Below the pieces are notes generated by a model, which made no database searches, was not told where the DNA came from, and was given only the letters and a program-made list of their open reading frames with translations. Below, in pieces: positions 22,509-30,227 of a stretch of DNA of 30,674 nucleotides. This stretch comes from CAUPWF01 sp044425815 (GTDB taxonomy: Bacteria; Bacillota; Clostridia; Lachnospirales; Lachnospiraceae). The position numbers were made by a program, and so were the translations under genes. The stretch spans positions 1 through 30,674 of the forward strand of contig JAWXVA010000023.1 of NCBI GenBank assembly GCA_044425815.1, written 5' to 3'. Position 1 is the first letter of the stretch. Each line of letters opens with the position of its first letter.

Positions 22509-23834
22509 ATGGCATTTGCAATTGATTTGTTTTGCGGCGCTGGTGGAATGAGCGAAGGGCTTATTCAGGCTGGTTTTCATATCCTTTTTTCGAGTGATAT
22601 TAATTCGGATGTTCAGAGAACATATATGAATAGACACGAACAATTGGGGTTACAACAAGGAGTAAATACGCACTTTCATAGAGGGGATATAAGAGAATTA
22701 AATGGCGCAATGATTAGAGAGGCAATAGAAAATCTTGACATATTTGCGGGAGAAGAGTGTCCAGAAATTGATGCTATTTTTGGTGGCCCACCCTGTCAGG
22801 GGTTTAGCCGTGCAGGAAGAAGAGATCCAAATGACCCTCGCAATATGCTTTTCGGAGAGTATATTAGAGTTATTAACGAAGTACGTCCTAAATACGTTGT
22901 ATTAGAAAATGTAATAGGATTTATAGATACAAAATTTTATGGATTTGTGGGTATTACGGGACACCAATACGAAGACGGTTCATTGGTGCCAGATATCTTG
23001 AGAAATGAATTTGAACTTATTGGTTATCATACTTTAGAGCCAAGAGTATTGAATGCGGCACATTATGGGGTACCACAACGTAGAAATAGAGTAATTGTTA
23101 TGGCATATCGTGATGATATGGATGCACCAGTATATCCAGGACAAACTCATAGCGATAAGAATGCATTATCAATTACAGACGCAATAGGAGATTTGATCAG
23201 AGCGGAAGATATACGAAATGACATTCATCATAATTATGAACCATTTCAAATTGATTCCATTAATGGAAGAACACCAGACATTAATGGAAAACCAATTTCA
23301 AGCGAAGGTATTATTCACAATAATGAAGTTTCAACACATAGTAGGATTATTACTGAACGTTTTAAGTTATTTAGAGAAGGTGAAGATGGTGCAAGCCTTA
23401 AGAAAAGAGTAATGGCAGAGGGGATAGATTTAGCTAATAGTCCAGAATTAGTTGCTCATTGCATGTCAAAGCTTGGGATAAGTGCAGAAGATGTGATAAA
23501 TACATATAACGAAGGAAATGTTAGTAGAGAATTAGCAGAAGTTTTATTAACCAAAAAAAATATAAGAACTAGATTAGACCATACAAAACCATCAGCAACA
23601 GTTATGACTATTGCAGATGATTATATTTCACCTTTTGAACCAAGAACATTTACTGTTAGAGAATTAGCAAGAATGCAATCCTTTGATGATAGCTTTCAGT
23701 TTCTTGGAAAAAGAACTACGGGAGGCTTACGTCGTCGTGTAGAAGTTCCTCAATATTCACAAGTTGGAAATGCAGTGCCACCACTTTTATCAAAGGCAAT
23801 TGCAACAGAAATAATGCGAGTCTTAGAAGAGTAA
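22509..23834 (+). CDS. DNA cytosine-5 methyltransferase
   Basis: A 441-residue enzyme that methylates C5 of cytosine with S-adenosylmethionine. Motif I is IDLFCGAGGMSEG, motif IV GGPPCQGFSRAG (catalytic Cys96), motif VI VLENV, motif VIII QRRNRVIV. A recognition domain lies at about 205-345, and motifs IX-X (VRELARMQSFDDSF, QVGNAVPP) follow. It protects host DNA from the endonuclease next to it. AGGAGG precedes ATG 22509. The partner is MvaI/BcnI-like, so a CC-centred 5-bp site is likely, but the specificity cannot be read from sequence. The promoter at 22414 is unusually strong and may be SOS-controlled. Confidence 0.95.
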   Translation: MAFAIDLFCGAGGMSEGLIQAGFHILFSSDINSDVQRTYMNRHEQLGLQQGVNTHFHRGDIRELNGAMIREAIENLDIFAGEECPEIDAIFGGPPCQGFSRAGRRDPNDPRNMLFGEYIRVINEVRPKYVVLENVIGFIDTKFYGFVGITGHQYEDGSLVPDILRNEFELIGYHTLEPRVLNAAHYGVPQRRNRVIVMAYRDDMDAPVYPGQTHSDKNALSITDAIGDLIRAEDIRNDIHHNYEPFQIDSINGRTPDINGKPISSEGIIHNNEVSTHSRIITERFKLFREGEDGASLKKRVMAEGIDLANSPELVAHCMSKLGISAEDVINTYNEGNVSRELAEVLLTKKNIRTRLDHTKPSATVMTIADDYISPFEPRTFTVRELARMQSFDDSFQFLGKRTTGGLRRRVEVPQYSQVGNAVPPLLSKAIATEIMRVLEE

Positions 23835-23838
23835 GTAG

Positions 23839-23868
23839 TAGGCAACCTGAATTTATTTAGGTTGCCTA
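23839..23868 (+). terminator. Hairpin between methyltransferase and endonuclease genes
   Basis: TAGGCAACCT (23839-23848) pairs perfectly with AGGTTGCCTA (23859-23868). No T-tract follows, so it may only partly terminate and lower endonuclease relative to methyltransferase expression. Confidence 0.55.
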
Positions 23869-23902
23869 TAATTGCATCATATAGAGAATGGAGTAAAATA
23901 GT

Positions 23903-25111
23903 ATGTTAAAAATGTCAGACACATCAATAGGAAAATTTCTTCCGTATTTTGCGAAAATTGGTTTGCCAATTGCTTTTCTGGTACCAACAGAAACGGGATA
24001 CTATAAATCAATTATGGACGCAACTTTGCCGATAAGGGAATTGCTTAAAGAGGCAGGGGTTCATGATTATGAAAAACAAAAGCAAGGGCCAGAGTATAAG
24101 TGCACAGTAACTACTCAATTTCTATATTCAGATAAGATGATTGAGACTAAGGCATCTTTGTATCGCCCCGTGACCAAGCAAGGAGATCCACGAATATGGT
24201 TTTATAATTTGAAAAATTATTGTGTACCTTGTAATTTACTGGCACTTATGATTAATAAAGGTGTCATCTATGTTATTAATTTATCGGTAGAAGAGATTGT
24301 TGAATCGCTAAATGAAGGATTTATTAGAGAACTCTTGCAGCAATTCGTTAATGATGAAAATGCAATTGCAATGGAATTGCTTGATAAGATTCAGAAAATT
24401 CATAATCAGGGATTTTTGCCTAGTATTACAACGGGCGATCCTGGTGTAGGTGATACATTAGAAAATGCACTTGGAATTTCTAGAAATCCATCAAAGTTAC
24501 CAGATTATAAAGGGATAGAATTAAAAGCGACTCGAATGAAAACAGATAGAAATTCAAAGACAAATAATAGGGTAAACTTATTTACTCAAGTTCCAGATTG
24601 GGAAAATAGCAAAGGTATGAACAGAGTAAAATTGCTAGATGAATATGGGTATTGGAAAGAGGCAAAAGATGGAACTCAAAGATTTGATTTGAATTGCACA
24701 TTAAAGGCACATATTCCAAATCCGCAAGGATTATATTTGGAGGTGGATGTAGAGCGGGATTTACTAATTAATTATTATTCTAAAAATGATGTTATTGCCC
24801 GATATGTAGCTCAGTGGAATTTTATGCTATTAAAGCAACGTTTATTGGAGAAACATCATGAAACATTTTGGGTGAAGGCAGTTAGTCAAATGGAAGATGG
24901 ATTAGAATATTTTAGATATGATAAGATTGTACACACCAAAAATCCAAATGCGAGTTTATTTCCACAATTGATTGATGAAGGAATTATTACAGTCGATTAT
25001 ATAATGCACCGAAAGCCAAGTGGAGTGGTAAGAGATCATGGATTTCCATTTAAGATAAATCCGAAGAAGATAGAGTTGCTGTTTCCGGAGCCGAAGGTGT
25101 ATGAGTTGTAG
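23903..25111 (+). CDS. MvaI/BcnI-family type II restriction endonuclease
   Basis: A 402-residue endonuclease. GDTLENALGISRNPSKLPDY, then KGIELKATR, carries the D-x(n)-E-x-K nuclease core (near residue 200), and NNRVNLFTQVPDW follows, as in the MvaI/BcnI family that cleaves CC-W-GG or CC-S-GG. Those relatives are monomers of about 240 residues. This protein has an extra N-terminal 170 residues (HDYEKQKQGPEYKCTVTTQF, IWFYNLKNYCVPCNLLALMI) that may be a DNA-reading or regulatory domain. The cognate methyltransferase is just upstream. Cleavage site is inferred only. Confidence 0.85.
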   Translation: MLKMSDTSIGKFLPYFAKIGLPIAFLVPTETGYYKSIMDATLPIRELLKEAGVHDYEKQKQGPEYKCTVTTQFLYSDKMIETKASLYRPVTKQGDPRIWFYNLKNYCVPCNLLALMINKGVIYVINLSVEEIVESLNEGFIRELLQQFVNDENAIAMELLDKIQKIHNQGFLPSITTGDPGVGDTLENALGISRNPSKLPDYKGIELKATRMKTDRNSKTNNRVNLFTQVPDWENSKGMNRVKLLDEYGYWKEAKDGTQRFDLNCTLKAHIPNPQGLYLEVDVERDLLINYYSKNDVIARYVAQWNFMLLKQRLLEKHHETFWVKAVSQMEDGLEYFRYDKIVHTKNPNASLFPQLIDEGIITVDYIMHRKPSGVVRDHGFPFKINPKKIELLFPEPKVYEL

Positions 25112-25167
25112 GATAAGGTGTATATAATTTAGATTAATATAGAAATGCTTAAAGGATAGGAGAAAAT

Positions 25168-28026
25168 ATGAGATTACAAATATTGCATTTAAGTGATTTA
25201 CATATCAAAAATACAGCAGATTCATACGAAATAAATATAAAAAAAATAACGCAAGTATTCAATAGTTGTGATATAAAAAGCACGGATGAATTTGTTATTG
25301 TGGTAAGTGGGGATTTAGCTCAATCTGGTAAAAGCACAGAGTATAAAGTTGTTAGTAGTTTTATAGGAGCAATGTTTAAGGAAATAAATGTCTATACAGT
25401 TGCAAAAAAACGTATAGATTATGTCTGTGTACCAGGGAATCATGATTTAGACTTTGATAAACTTAATATCGGGAAGTTTGAAATGGAAGGGAAAAGAAAT
25501 TTAGATGAATTGCAAGGGATTTTGGAGGCATATAGTGAATCAATGAAATCTTTTTTTTCGCATGCAAACAGACAAAATTGCTTTAGAGATAATAAGTGGG
25601 TATCAAAAAAAGTATGTTGTGTTGGAACGCATAAGATAGGATTTGTAATGGTTAATAGCACTGCAATGTCAGTTTTAGGGGGAACAGCGAAAGATATGGG
25701 TAACCATTATCTAGAAGATGAGAGTTTGGAATTAATTCAAACAGCTACTGAAGCGGAGATTAATATATTAGTTATGCATCATAGTGTGGAGTGGTTTTAT
25801 AGCGAATGCAAGGAAAGATTAAGAGATCTTATTGCTCAAAAATATGCCTTGGTATTGTTTGGCCATGAGCACCGTCCTATTGGAGAAAGTAGAAATACGA
25901 ATGAAAATGGTGCGATTCAGTTTATACAAGGGAATGCACTGAGAGGAAGTACAGCAGAGGGAAATGGATTTTGTTTGATTACGGTAGATTGCGAAGATAA
26001 TAGTATTCTTGCAAAGTCATTTATATGGAAAAAAGATTTTTATGTATCTAAAGAGATTTTAAGTGGTGAAATTAAACGCATTCCAATAATAGAATTTCCA
26101 AATGACTTGAAATTTATAGAATATATAGAAAGAAATCACTGTCAACAAGCATTAAATTCATGTTTCGTAATGCCATCATTATCTTGTACAAAATATAATA
26201 AGAATAGGGAGCCTAGCGTGTGTGATATTGAATCAGAGGAGGAACTTTTTGATATCATTCTAGAATATAAAAAAATATTTTTGAGTGGAAAGCACAAATC
26301 TGGAAAAACTACATTGGCTAAAAGGATATATAAAAGATATTTGGAATCAGGAAGCGTTCCTATTTTATTATATCAAGATAATTTTTTCAAAGGAAATTTT
26401 GAAAAACTTATTAAACATGCTTTTGAAGAGCAATACCAAGCTGATGATAATGATTATCAAAAATTTGAGCAATTGCCGCAAAATAGAAAAATAATTATTG
26501 TTGATGATGCAGATCTTATTGTAAAGCCTATATTAGAGAAATTAATCAAATTTATTGAGGGGAAATTTGGTAAAATATTGATAATAGGTGAAAATAGTGC
26601 TCAATTTGATATACATCAACAGGTGATTGATAGTTTGGTTGAGGACAGAATTAAGCTGACAGTAAAGCCATTTCTTTACAAAAAACGGAAAATGTTAATA
26701 AAAACTATCTTGAACAATAAGTCTGAAACATGTAAAGATATAGAAAATGAGGCTCAAAAGATAAATGAATTAATTAACTCACAAGTTAAAATTTTTGATT
26801 TAGCACCAGAATTTATTATGAGTTTTGTAGAGTTATATGAAAATGATAGTAAGTTACAATATTTTAATGGAAAAAATGTATTTAGTCTTGTATATGAATC
26901 TAATATAGTGCAAAAAATTAATCAAGTTGTCTATAATACTACTACAGAAATTATAATAAATATTTTACGTGAATTAGCGTTCAGAATGCATTTCAGAAAA
27001 CATTTTGCTATAACAGAATTAGAAATTATCTCAATTGTTGATTGCTATAATAAAACATATCGACAGAAATTATCAGGAGTTACATTTTTAGACATTGTAT
27101 TAAAAGCCAAAATTTTAACAAATAATGAAGGTGAGTATAGATTTAGAGATAAAACACTCATGGCATATTTTGTGGCTAGAGCATTAAATAATAAGTACCA
27201 AAAAGGAGAAGATATTCAGGTAGAATTAGATTATTTGTTAAGAAATCTTTGCTTTAATATAAATAGTGATATAGTACTTTTTATGGCGTTGATAACTAAT
27301 AATATTAGATTTGTTGAGACAATAGTTTTAAAAGCGGAGGAATTCTTTGATGACATGGAAGAATTAAGCTTTGAAAAGAGAAATATTAAAATCCTTTCGA
27401 TAGCACCGATTCCAGTAAAAAATACATTGCCAACAATAGAAGAAAAAGAAAAACGAGATAACAATATATCTATACAAGAAGAAAAAAGTCTTAATGATAC
27501 ATTGGAAATGACTTATGGATACGACTATGTGGAGGAGGATTTNNNNNNNNNNNNNNNNNNNNNNNNNNNNNNNNNNNNNNNNNNNNNNNNNNNNNNNNNN
27601 NNNNNNNNNNNNNNNNNNNNNNNNNNNNNNNNNNNNNNNNNNGAGGATTTAAAATATATCTATAAGCAAATTGCGTCGCTTTGTGTGGTTGCTGTTTATG
27701 AAAACGTTGCGTGTACGTGCACAACTGAACAAAGTGTGGAGGCTCTTAATGCGTTCGATATTTCAGATTCAATGAATTATCAATTACTAAATTTAATGAT
27801 GGAGTGTATGATAAAGAATTTACGAGAGTTTTCGCTAAAAGCCAAAAGGTTGGATAAGGTTTCTAAAAACAAATGGATTAAATCTATAGTAAAATTAGTG
27901 GTAAGAAATTATTTCTTAAAACATAATATTACAATGTACAAAGAAGCACAGTCACTGGGGGATTATTTTTTTGAACCGGATACAAAAAAGGAACTTTTTT
28001 TGACTATGGTCAAAGATAAGGTATAG
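25168..28026 (+). CDS. Metallophosphoesterase fused to a P-loop (STAND-like) NTPase, candidate defence protein
   Basis: A large two-part protein of about 915 residues if the N gap is artificial. Residues 1-280 are a calcineurin-like phosphoesterase with all metal motifs: SDLHIKN, VVSGDLAQ, VPGNHDLDF, VMHHS and LFGHEH. A linker leads to a P-loop domain with Walker A SGKHKSGKTT (near 374) and Walker B IIIVDDAD (near 444), then a helical C-terminus, an arrangement like STAND/NACHT defence sensors with an N-terminal effector. It follows the restriction-modification pair by 57 bases, with AGGATAGGAG before ATG 25168. A role in nucleotide or nucleic acid cleavage on phage sensing is inference. The gene contains 100 Ns at 27543-27642. 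Confidence 0.75.
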   Translation: MRLQILHLSDLHIKNTADSYEINIKKITQVFNSCDIKSTDEFVIVVSGDLAQSGKSTEYKVVSSFIGAMFKEINVYTVAKKRIDYVCVPGNHDLDFDKLNIGKFEMEGKRNLDELQGILEAYSESMKSFFSHANRQNCFRDNKWVSKKVCCVGTHKIGFVMVNSTAMSVLGGTAKDMGNHYLEDESLELIQTATEAEINILVMHHSVEWFYSECKERLRDLIAQKYALVLFGHEHRPIGESRNTNENGAIQFIQGNALRGSTAEGNGFCLITVDCEDNSILAKSFIWKKDFYVSKEILSGEIKRIPIIEFPNDLKFIEYIERNHCQQALNSCFVMPSLSCTKYNKNREPSVCDIESEEELFDIILEYKKIFLSGKHKSGKTTLAKRIYKRYLESGSVPILLYQDNFFKGNFEKLIKHAFEEQYQADDNDYQKFEQLPQNRKIIIVDDADLIVKPILEKLIKFIEGKFGKILIIGENSAQFDIHQQVIDSLVEDRIKLTVKPFLYKKRKMLIKTILNNKSETCKDIENEAQKINELINSQVKIFDLAPEFIMSFVELYENDSKLQYFNGKNVFSLVYESNIVQKINQVVYNTTTEIIINILRELAFRMHFRKHFAITELEIISIVDCYNKTYRQKLSGVTFLDIVLKAKILTNNEGEYRFRDKTLMAYFVARALNNKYQKGEDIQVELDYLLRNLCFNINSDIVLFMALITNNIRFVETIVLKAEEFFDDMEELSFEKRNIKILSIAPIPVKNTLPTIEEKEKRDNNISIQEEKSLNDTLEMTYGYDYVEEDXXXXXXXXXXXXXXXXXXXXXXXXXXXXXXXXXXEDLKYIYKQIASLCVVAVYENVACTCTTEQSVEALNAFDISDSMNYQLLNLMMECMIKNLREFSLKAKRLDKVSKNKWIKSIVKLVVRNYFLKHNITMYKEAQSLGDYFFEPDTKKELFLTMVKDKV
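27543..27642. other. Scaffold gap of 100 N
   Basis: Exactly 100 Ns, the usual placeholder for a gap of unknown size. GAGGATTT lies directly on both sides, and merging the two copies keeps the reading frame (VEED joined to LKYIYK), so the contigs may actually overlap. Confidence 0.98.
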
Positions 28027-28028
28027 TA

Positions 28029-28099
28029 AAACCACATTTAGGCTTTTTGTCATCACAGATTAAGCCTAACTATGATGAATTTGTGTTTAAATGTGGTTT
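28029..28099. terminator. Large nested hairpin after the phosphoesterase-NTPase gene
   Basis: AAACCACATTTA (28029-28040) pairs with TAAATGTGGTTT (28088-28099), and within it TAGGCTT (28039-28045) pairs with AAGCCTA (28062-28068). It starts three bases after the stop codon. The stems are symmetrical and lack a T-tract, so it may act as a processing or stability element on either strand. Confidence 0.5.
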
Positions 28100-28158
28100 A
28101 TAATAGTGTATGCAGAAATAATCCATTTATGTGCTGATTATAAACTATTAGTGTTTTA

Positions 28159-28178
28159 TGACAATAAAATGACAATAC
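28159..28178 (+). repeat. Right arm-type repeat
   Basis: Exact copy of the 20-bp repeat at 68-87 in the same orientation, 102 bp from the right attachment repeat (the left copy is 55 bp from its own). Confidence 0.55.
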
Positions 28179-28209
28179 AATATCATCAAAATACATGAAA
28201 TAGAAATAA

Positions 28210-28229
28210 ACAGTGCAAAAATGAACTGT
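28210..28229 (+). promoter_or_regulatory. Operator copy 4, near the right end
   Basis: ACAGTGCAAAAATGAACTGT matches the operator copies at 2247-2341, yet lies 28 kb away, 51 bp from the right attachment repeat and far from any promoter I can see. Between it and the end are an imperfect GCTATG/CATAGC dyad and a CCTGTT/AACAGG pair. Confidence 0.6.
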
Positions 28230-28280
28230 TTTAAAGCCTGTTAGATAGCTATGACACCACATAGCAAGTTGGAAAACAGG

Positions 28281-28292
28281 AATTCGAATAAT
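28281..28292. repeat. Candidate right attachment-site repeat (attR)
   Basis: AATTCGAATAAT, identical to the first 12 bases of the window. DNA after it (CGCTGGAACCCCTTG onward) would be the flanking replicon. Confidence 0.55.
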
Positions 28293-28319
28293 ACAAAAAC
28301 GCTGGAACCCCTTGAAAAT

Positions 28320-28355
28320 GATATGCTCCCTATATAGTAGACAAATGAAATATTA
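28320..28355 (+). repeat. IS left terminal inverted repeat
   Basis: It starts GATATGCTCCC and shares TGCT, AGTA, ACA and TGAAATATT in register with the complement of 30017-30052. Confidence 0.75.
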
Positions 28356-28373
28356 AAAATCTACTGTATAGGG
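28328..28373 (+). terminator. Hairpin at the IS left end
   Basis: CCCTATATAGTAGA (28328-28341) pairs with TCTACTGTATAGGG (28360-28373), followed by GGTATTTTC. IS elements often use such a stem to stop transcription from outside from reaching the transposase. Confidence 0.55.
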
Positions 28374-28382
28374 GGTATTTTC

Positions 28383-29069
28383 ATGTCTAGGAAAAAATAT
28401 GACGAAAATTTCAAAAGAAAAATTATTCAGGAATACGAAGCTGGAAAAAATTCATGCTATGGTTTAGGACAAAAGTATGGAGTAGATGCAAAATGTGTGC
28501 GAAGTTGGTGCAAGTTATATAAACAATTCGGTGATGACTATTTTAAGACTAGCCACTCTAATCTTAATTATACGGCTGAATTTAAGCAGCAAGTTGTAAA
28601 TTCTTATTTGGAAGGTGGTAAGACATATCAATCTGTGGCACTAGAGCACGGAATATTTGCACCAACTACTGTCAGACAATGGGTAATGATGTATAATAAT
28701 CATGAAGTATTAGAAAATTCCAGACCGGAAGGATTGGTGAACATGGTGAAAAATACAACACGAAAAACAACATTTGAAGAACGTATTGACATTGTAGAAC
28801 ATTGTATTGGAAATAATTATAATTATGCATTAACAGCAAAAACATTTCAGGTATCATATGGTCAAATTTATTCATGGGTGCGCAAATATACTACAATAGG
28901 AATAGATAGCCTTATAGATCGGAGAGGCAAACGGAGTGAGAAGGATGATTTAACTGAAAATGAACATCTTCAAATAGAATTACGTATGTTAAAAGCTGAA
29001 AATAAGAAACAACAGATGGAGATAGACTTCTTAAAAAAGCTCGAAGAAATAGAGAGGAGGCGATTCTAG
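28383..29069 (+). CDS. IS3-family transposase OrfA
   Basis: A 228-residue DNA-binding subunit. Three successive helix-turn-helix units are visible: FKRKIIQEYEAGKNSCYGLG, then FKQQVVNSYLEGGKTYQSVA, then ERIDIVEHCIGNNYNYALTA, each followed by a W-V or W-K recognition helix. A leucine-zipper-like C-terminus follows (LRMLKAENKKQQMEIDFLKK). It is longer than IS150 OrfA (about 173). TTA-AAA-AAG at 29031-29039 contains A_AAA_AAG in the correct phase for -1 slippage into orfB. It may be expressed alone as a regulator or fused as the active transposase. Confidence 0.9.
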   Translation: MSRKKYDENFKRKIIQEYEAGKNSCYGLGQKYGVDAKCVRSWCKLYKQFGDDYFKTSHSNLNYTAEFKQQVVNSYLEGGKTYQSVALEHGIFAPTTVRQWVMMYNNHEVLENSRPEGLVNMVKNTTRKTTFEERIDIVEHCIGNNYNYALTAKTFQVSYGQIYSWVRKYTTIGIDSLIDRRGKRSEKDDLTENEHLQIELRMLKAENKKQQMEIDFLKKLEEIERRRF

Positions 29070-29944
29070 AACGAACAAGATATCAATCTACATATCTTAC
29101 AATCAAGGAATTATCAGATGAAAACAAGAGTTATTCCATATCCGATTTATGTAAATTAGGAAATGTAAGCCGATGTAGTTATTATAAATGGTTGAATCGT
29201 ACGGATAGTCCTAATGACATATTGAATAAACAAATAGCGGATAAAATATCGAGCATACATACAATGCATCCAGATATGGGGTATCGTCGTTTAAGAGACA
29301 CTTTAGAACATGACGAAGATATATATGTAAACGATAAAAGAGTGCTACGTATTTGCCAAAAAAAGAAAATCCAATCCATTGTCAAGGGAAGGCATAACTG
29401 TTGTACTAGACCAGCAACGGATCCTGCGTATATTGCTGAAAATATATTGAATCGAGAATTCACAGCTAAAAAGCCAAATGAAAAATGGGTGACAGATGTA
29501 ACAGAATTCAAATATGGAGTTGGAACGGAGTATATGGGTAAATTTTATTTAAGTGTCATCATTGATTTGTGTGACAAAAGACCAGTCTCATATATTATTA
29601 GCGCTCATAATGATAATCCATTGGTTTTAGATACTTTTGATAAGGCCGTGAAAGAAAATCCAGGCGTACACCCATTATTACATTCAGATAGAGGATATCA
29701 ATATACAAGCAATGATTTTCGACAGAAAATTTTAGAAAACGGAATGGTTCAGAGTATGTCTCGAGTAGCGCGTTGTATAGATAATGGTCCTATGGAAGGA
29801 TTTTTTGGAATCATGAAACGCGAAATGTATTATACAAAGAAATATCAAACCAAAGAAGAGCTGATAAAAGCCATACATAACTATATGAATTATTATACAA
29901 ACGAACGCGTTCAAAGAGGGTTGGGGGGTATCGACTCCGATTGA
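29039..29944 (+). pseudogene. IS3-family transposase OrfB (rve/DDE domain), 3' frameshift
   Basis: Made as an OrfA-OrfB fusion by -1 slippage at 29033-29039; the frame is open from there (ARRNREEAILERTRYQS). A TTG at 29192 is the first usual internal start. Catalytic residues are the Asp of WVTDVTEF, the Asp of LHSDRGYQYTS and, 35 residues after it, the Glu of MEGFFGIMK (DD35E). The frame ends early as GLGGIDSD. With one G fewer in the six-G run at 29923-29928 it would continue STPIEYHQRMLLVA and stop at 29975, the expected family ending. So this copy has a one-base insertion, or a sequencing error; activity is doubtful. Confidence 0.8.
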
Positions 29945-29980
29945 ATATCATCAAAGAATGTTATTAGTAGCATAAAAATA

Positions 29981-30000
29981 CCGCCCAAAATCTGGGCGGT
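29981..30000 (-). terminator. Hairpin near the IS right end
   Basis: ACCGCCC and GGGCGGT form a strong stem. On the minus strand it is followed by ATTTTTATG, so it would stop transcription entering the IS from the right. On the plus strand it directly follows the transposase. Confidence 0.6.
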
Positions 30001-30016
30001 AACTATAAACTTTTTT

Positions 30017-30052
30017 AAATATTTCAAATGTATACTTGACGGGTAGCACACC
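30017..30052 (-). repeat. IS right terminal inverted repeat
   Basis: The complement starts GGTGTGCTACCC and matches the left end in 25 of 36 positions. It is followed by the AAAAT duplication at 30053-30057. Confidence 0.75.
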
Positions 30053-30138
30053 AAAATCAAGGGTTGTGGGGATTTTTGGCTCTGTGCGGTACTATTTTGG
30101 TACTAAAATAGATTGAATTTAATTTGTTTGTAAAAGTA

Positions 30139-30165
30139 TTGTTTTGTGATGTACTATGTTATGAT
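30139..30165 (+). promoter_or_regulatory. Weak candidate promoter for the TOTE-like gene
   Basis: TTGTTT (30139-30144), 15 bp, TATGAT (30160-30165). The spacer is short and other -10 choices exist in this AT-rich stretch. Nothing else is visible between the IS and the gene. Confidence 0.35.
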
Positions 30166-30227
30166 ATTATCAAAGATTAAAGTTGAAGAATATTTCAGAA
30201 AAACCATAGCAATGAAAGGAGATTATC

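Larger units (their letters stand above)
1..28292. mobile_element. Outer mobilizable element (tyrosine-integrase type), itself interrupted
   Basis: The element is bounded by a 12-bp direct repeat (AATTCGAATAAT at 1-12 and 28281-28292), with a 20-bp repeat just inside each end. It carries a repressor, excisionase-like protein, tyrosine integrase, MobC-like protein, MobV relaxase, VapE ATPase, TnpV and defence genes, but no type IV secretion or coupling genes, so it looks mobilizable rather than self-transmissible. Without the 14,557-bp insert at 3489..18045 it would be about 13.7 kb. The left end is cut by the window edge, so the repeat may be longer. The limits are inferred from the repeats and gene order. 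Confidence 0.7.
28320..30052 (+). mobile_element. IS3-family insertion sequence, 1,733 bp
   Basis: AAAAT is duplicated at 28315-28319 and 30053-30057. The ends GATATGCTCCC and, in complement, GGTGTGCTACCC continue as an imperfect inverted repeat matching at 25 of 36 positions. Inside are overlapping orfA and orfB with a -1 slippery site and a DD35E catalytic domain, the hallmarks of the IS3 family (IS150-like group). Removing it and one AAAAT copy leaves CCCTTGA-AAA-TCAAGGG, so it entered a palindrome. Confidence 0.88.

Noticed and set aside
27543..27642. 34 unknown residues as a real protein segment
   Set aside because: One hundred Ns is a placeholder, and the flanks share an 8-bp overlap that closes in frame.
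28321..28327. IS left end at TGCT (28324) with a 3-bp duplication
   Set aside because: Flanks ATA and CAC do not match; shifting the ends to GATATGCT and AGCACACC gives a perfect AAAAT duplication and restores a palindromic empty site.
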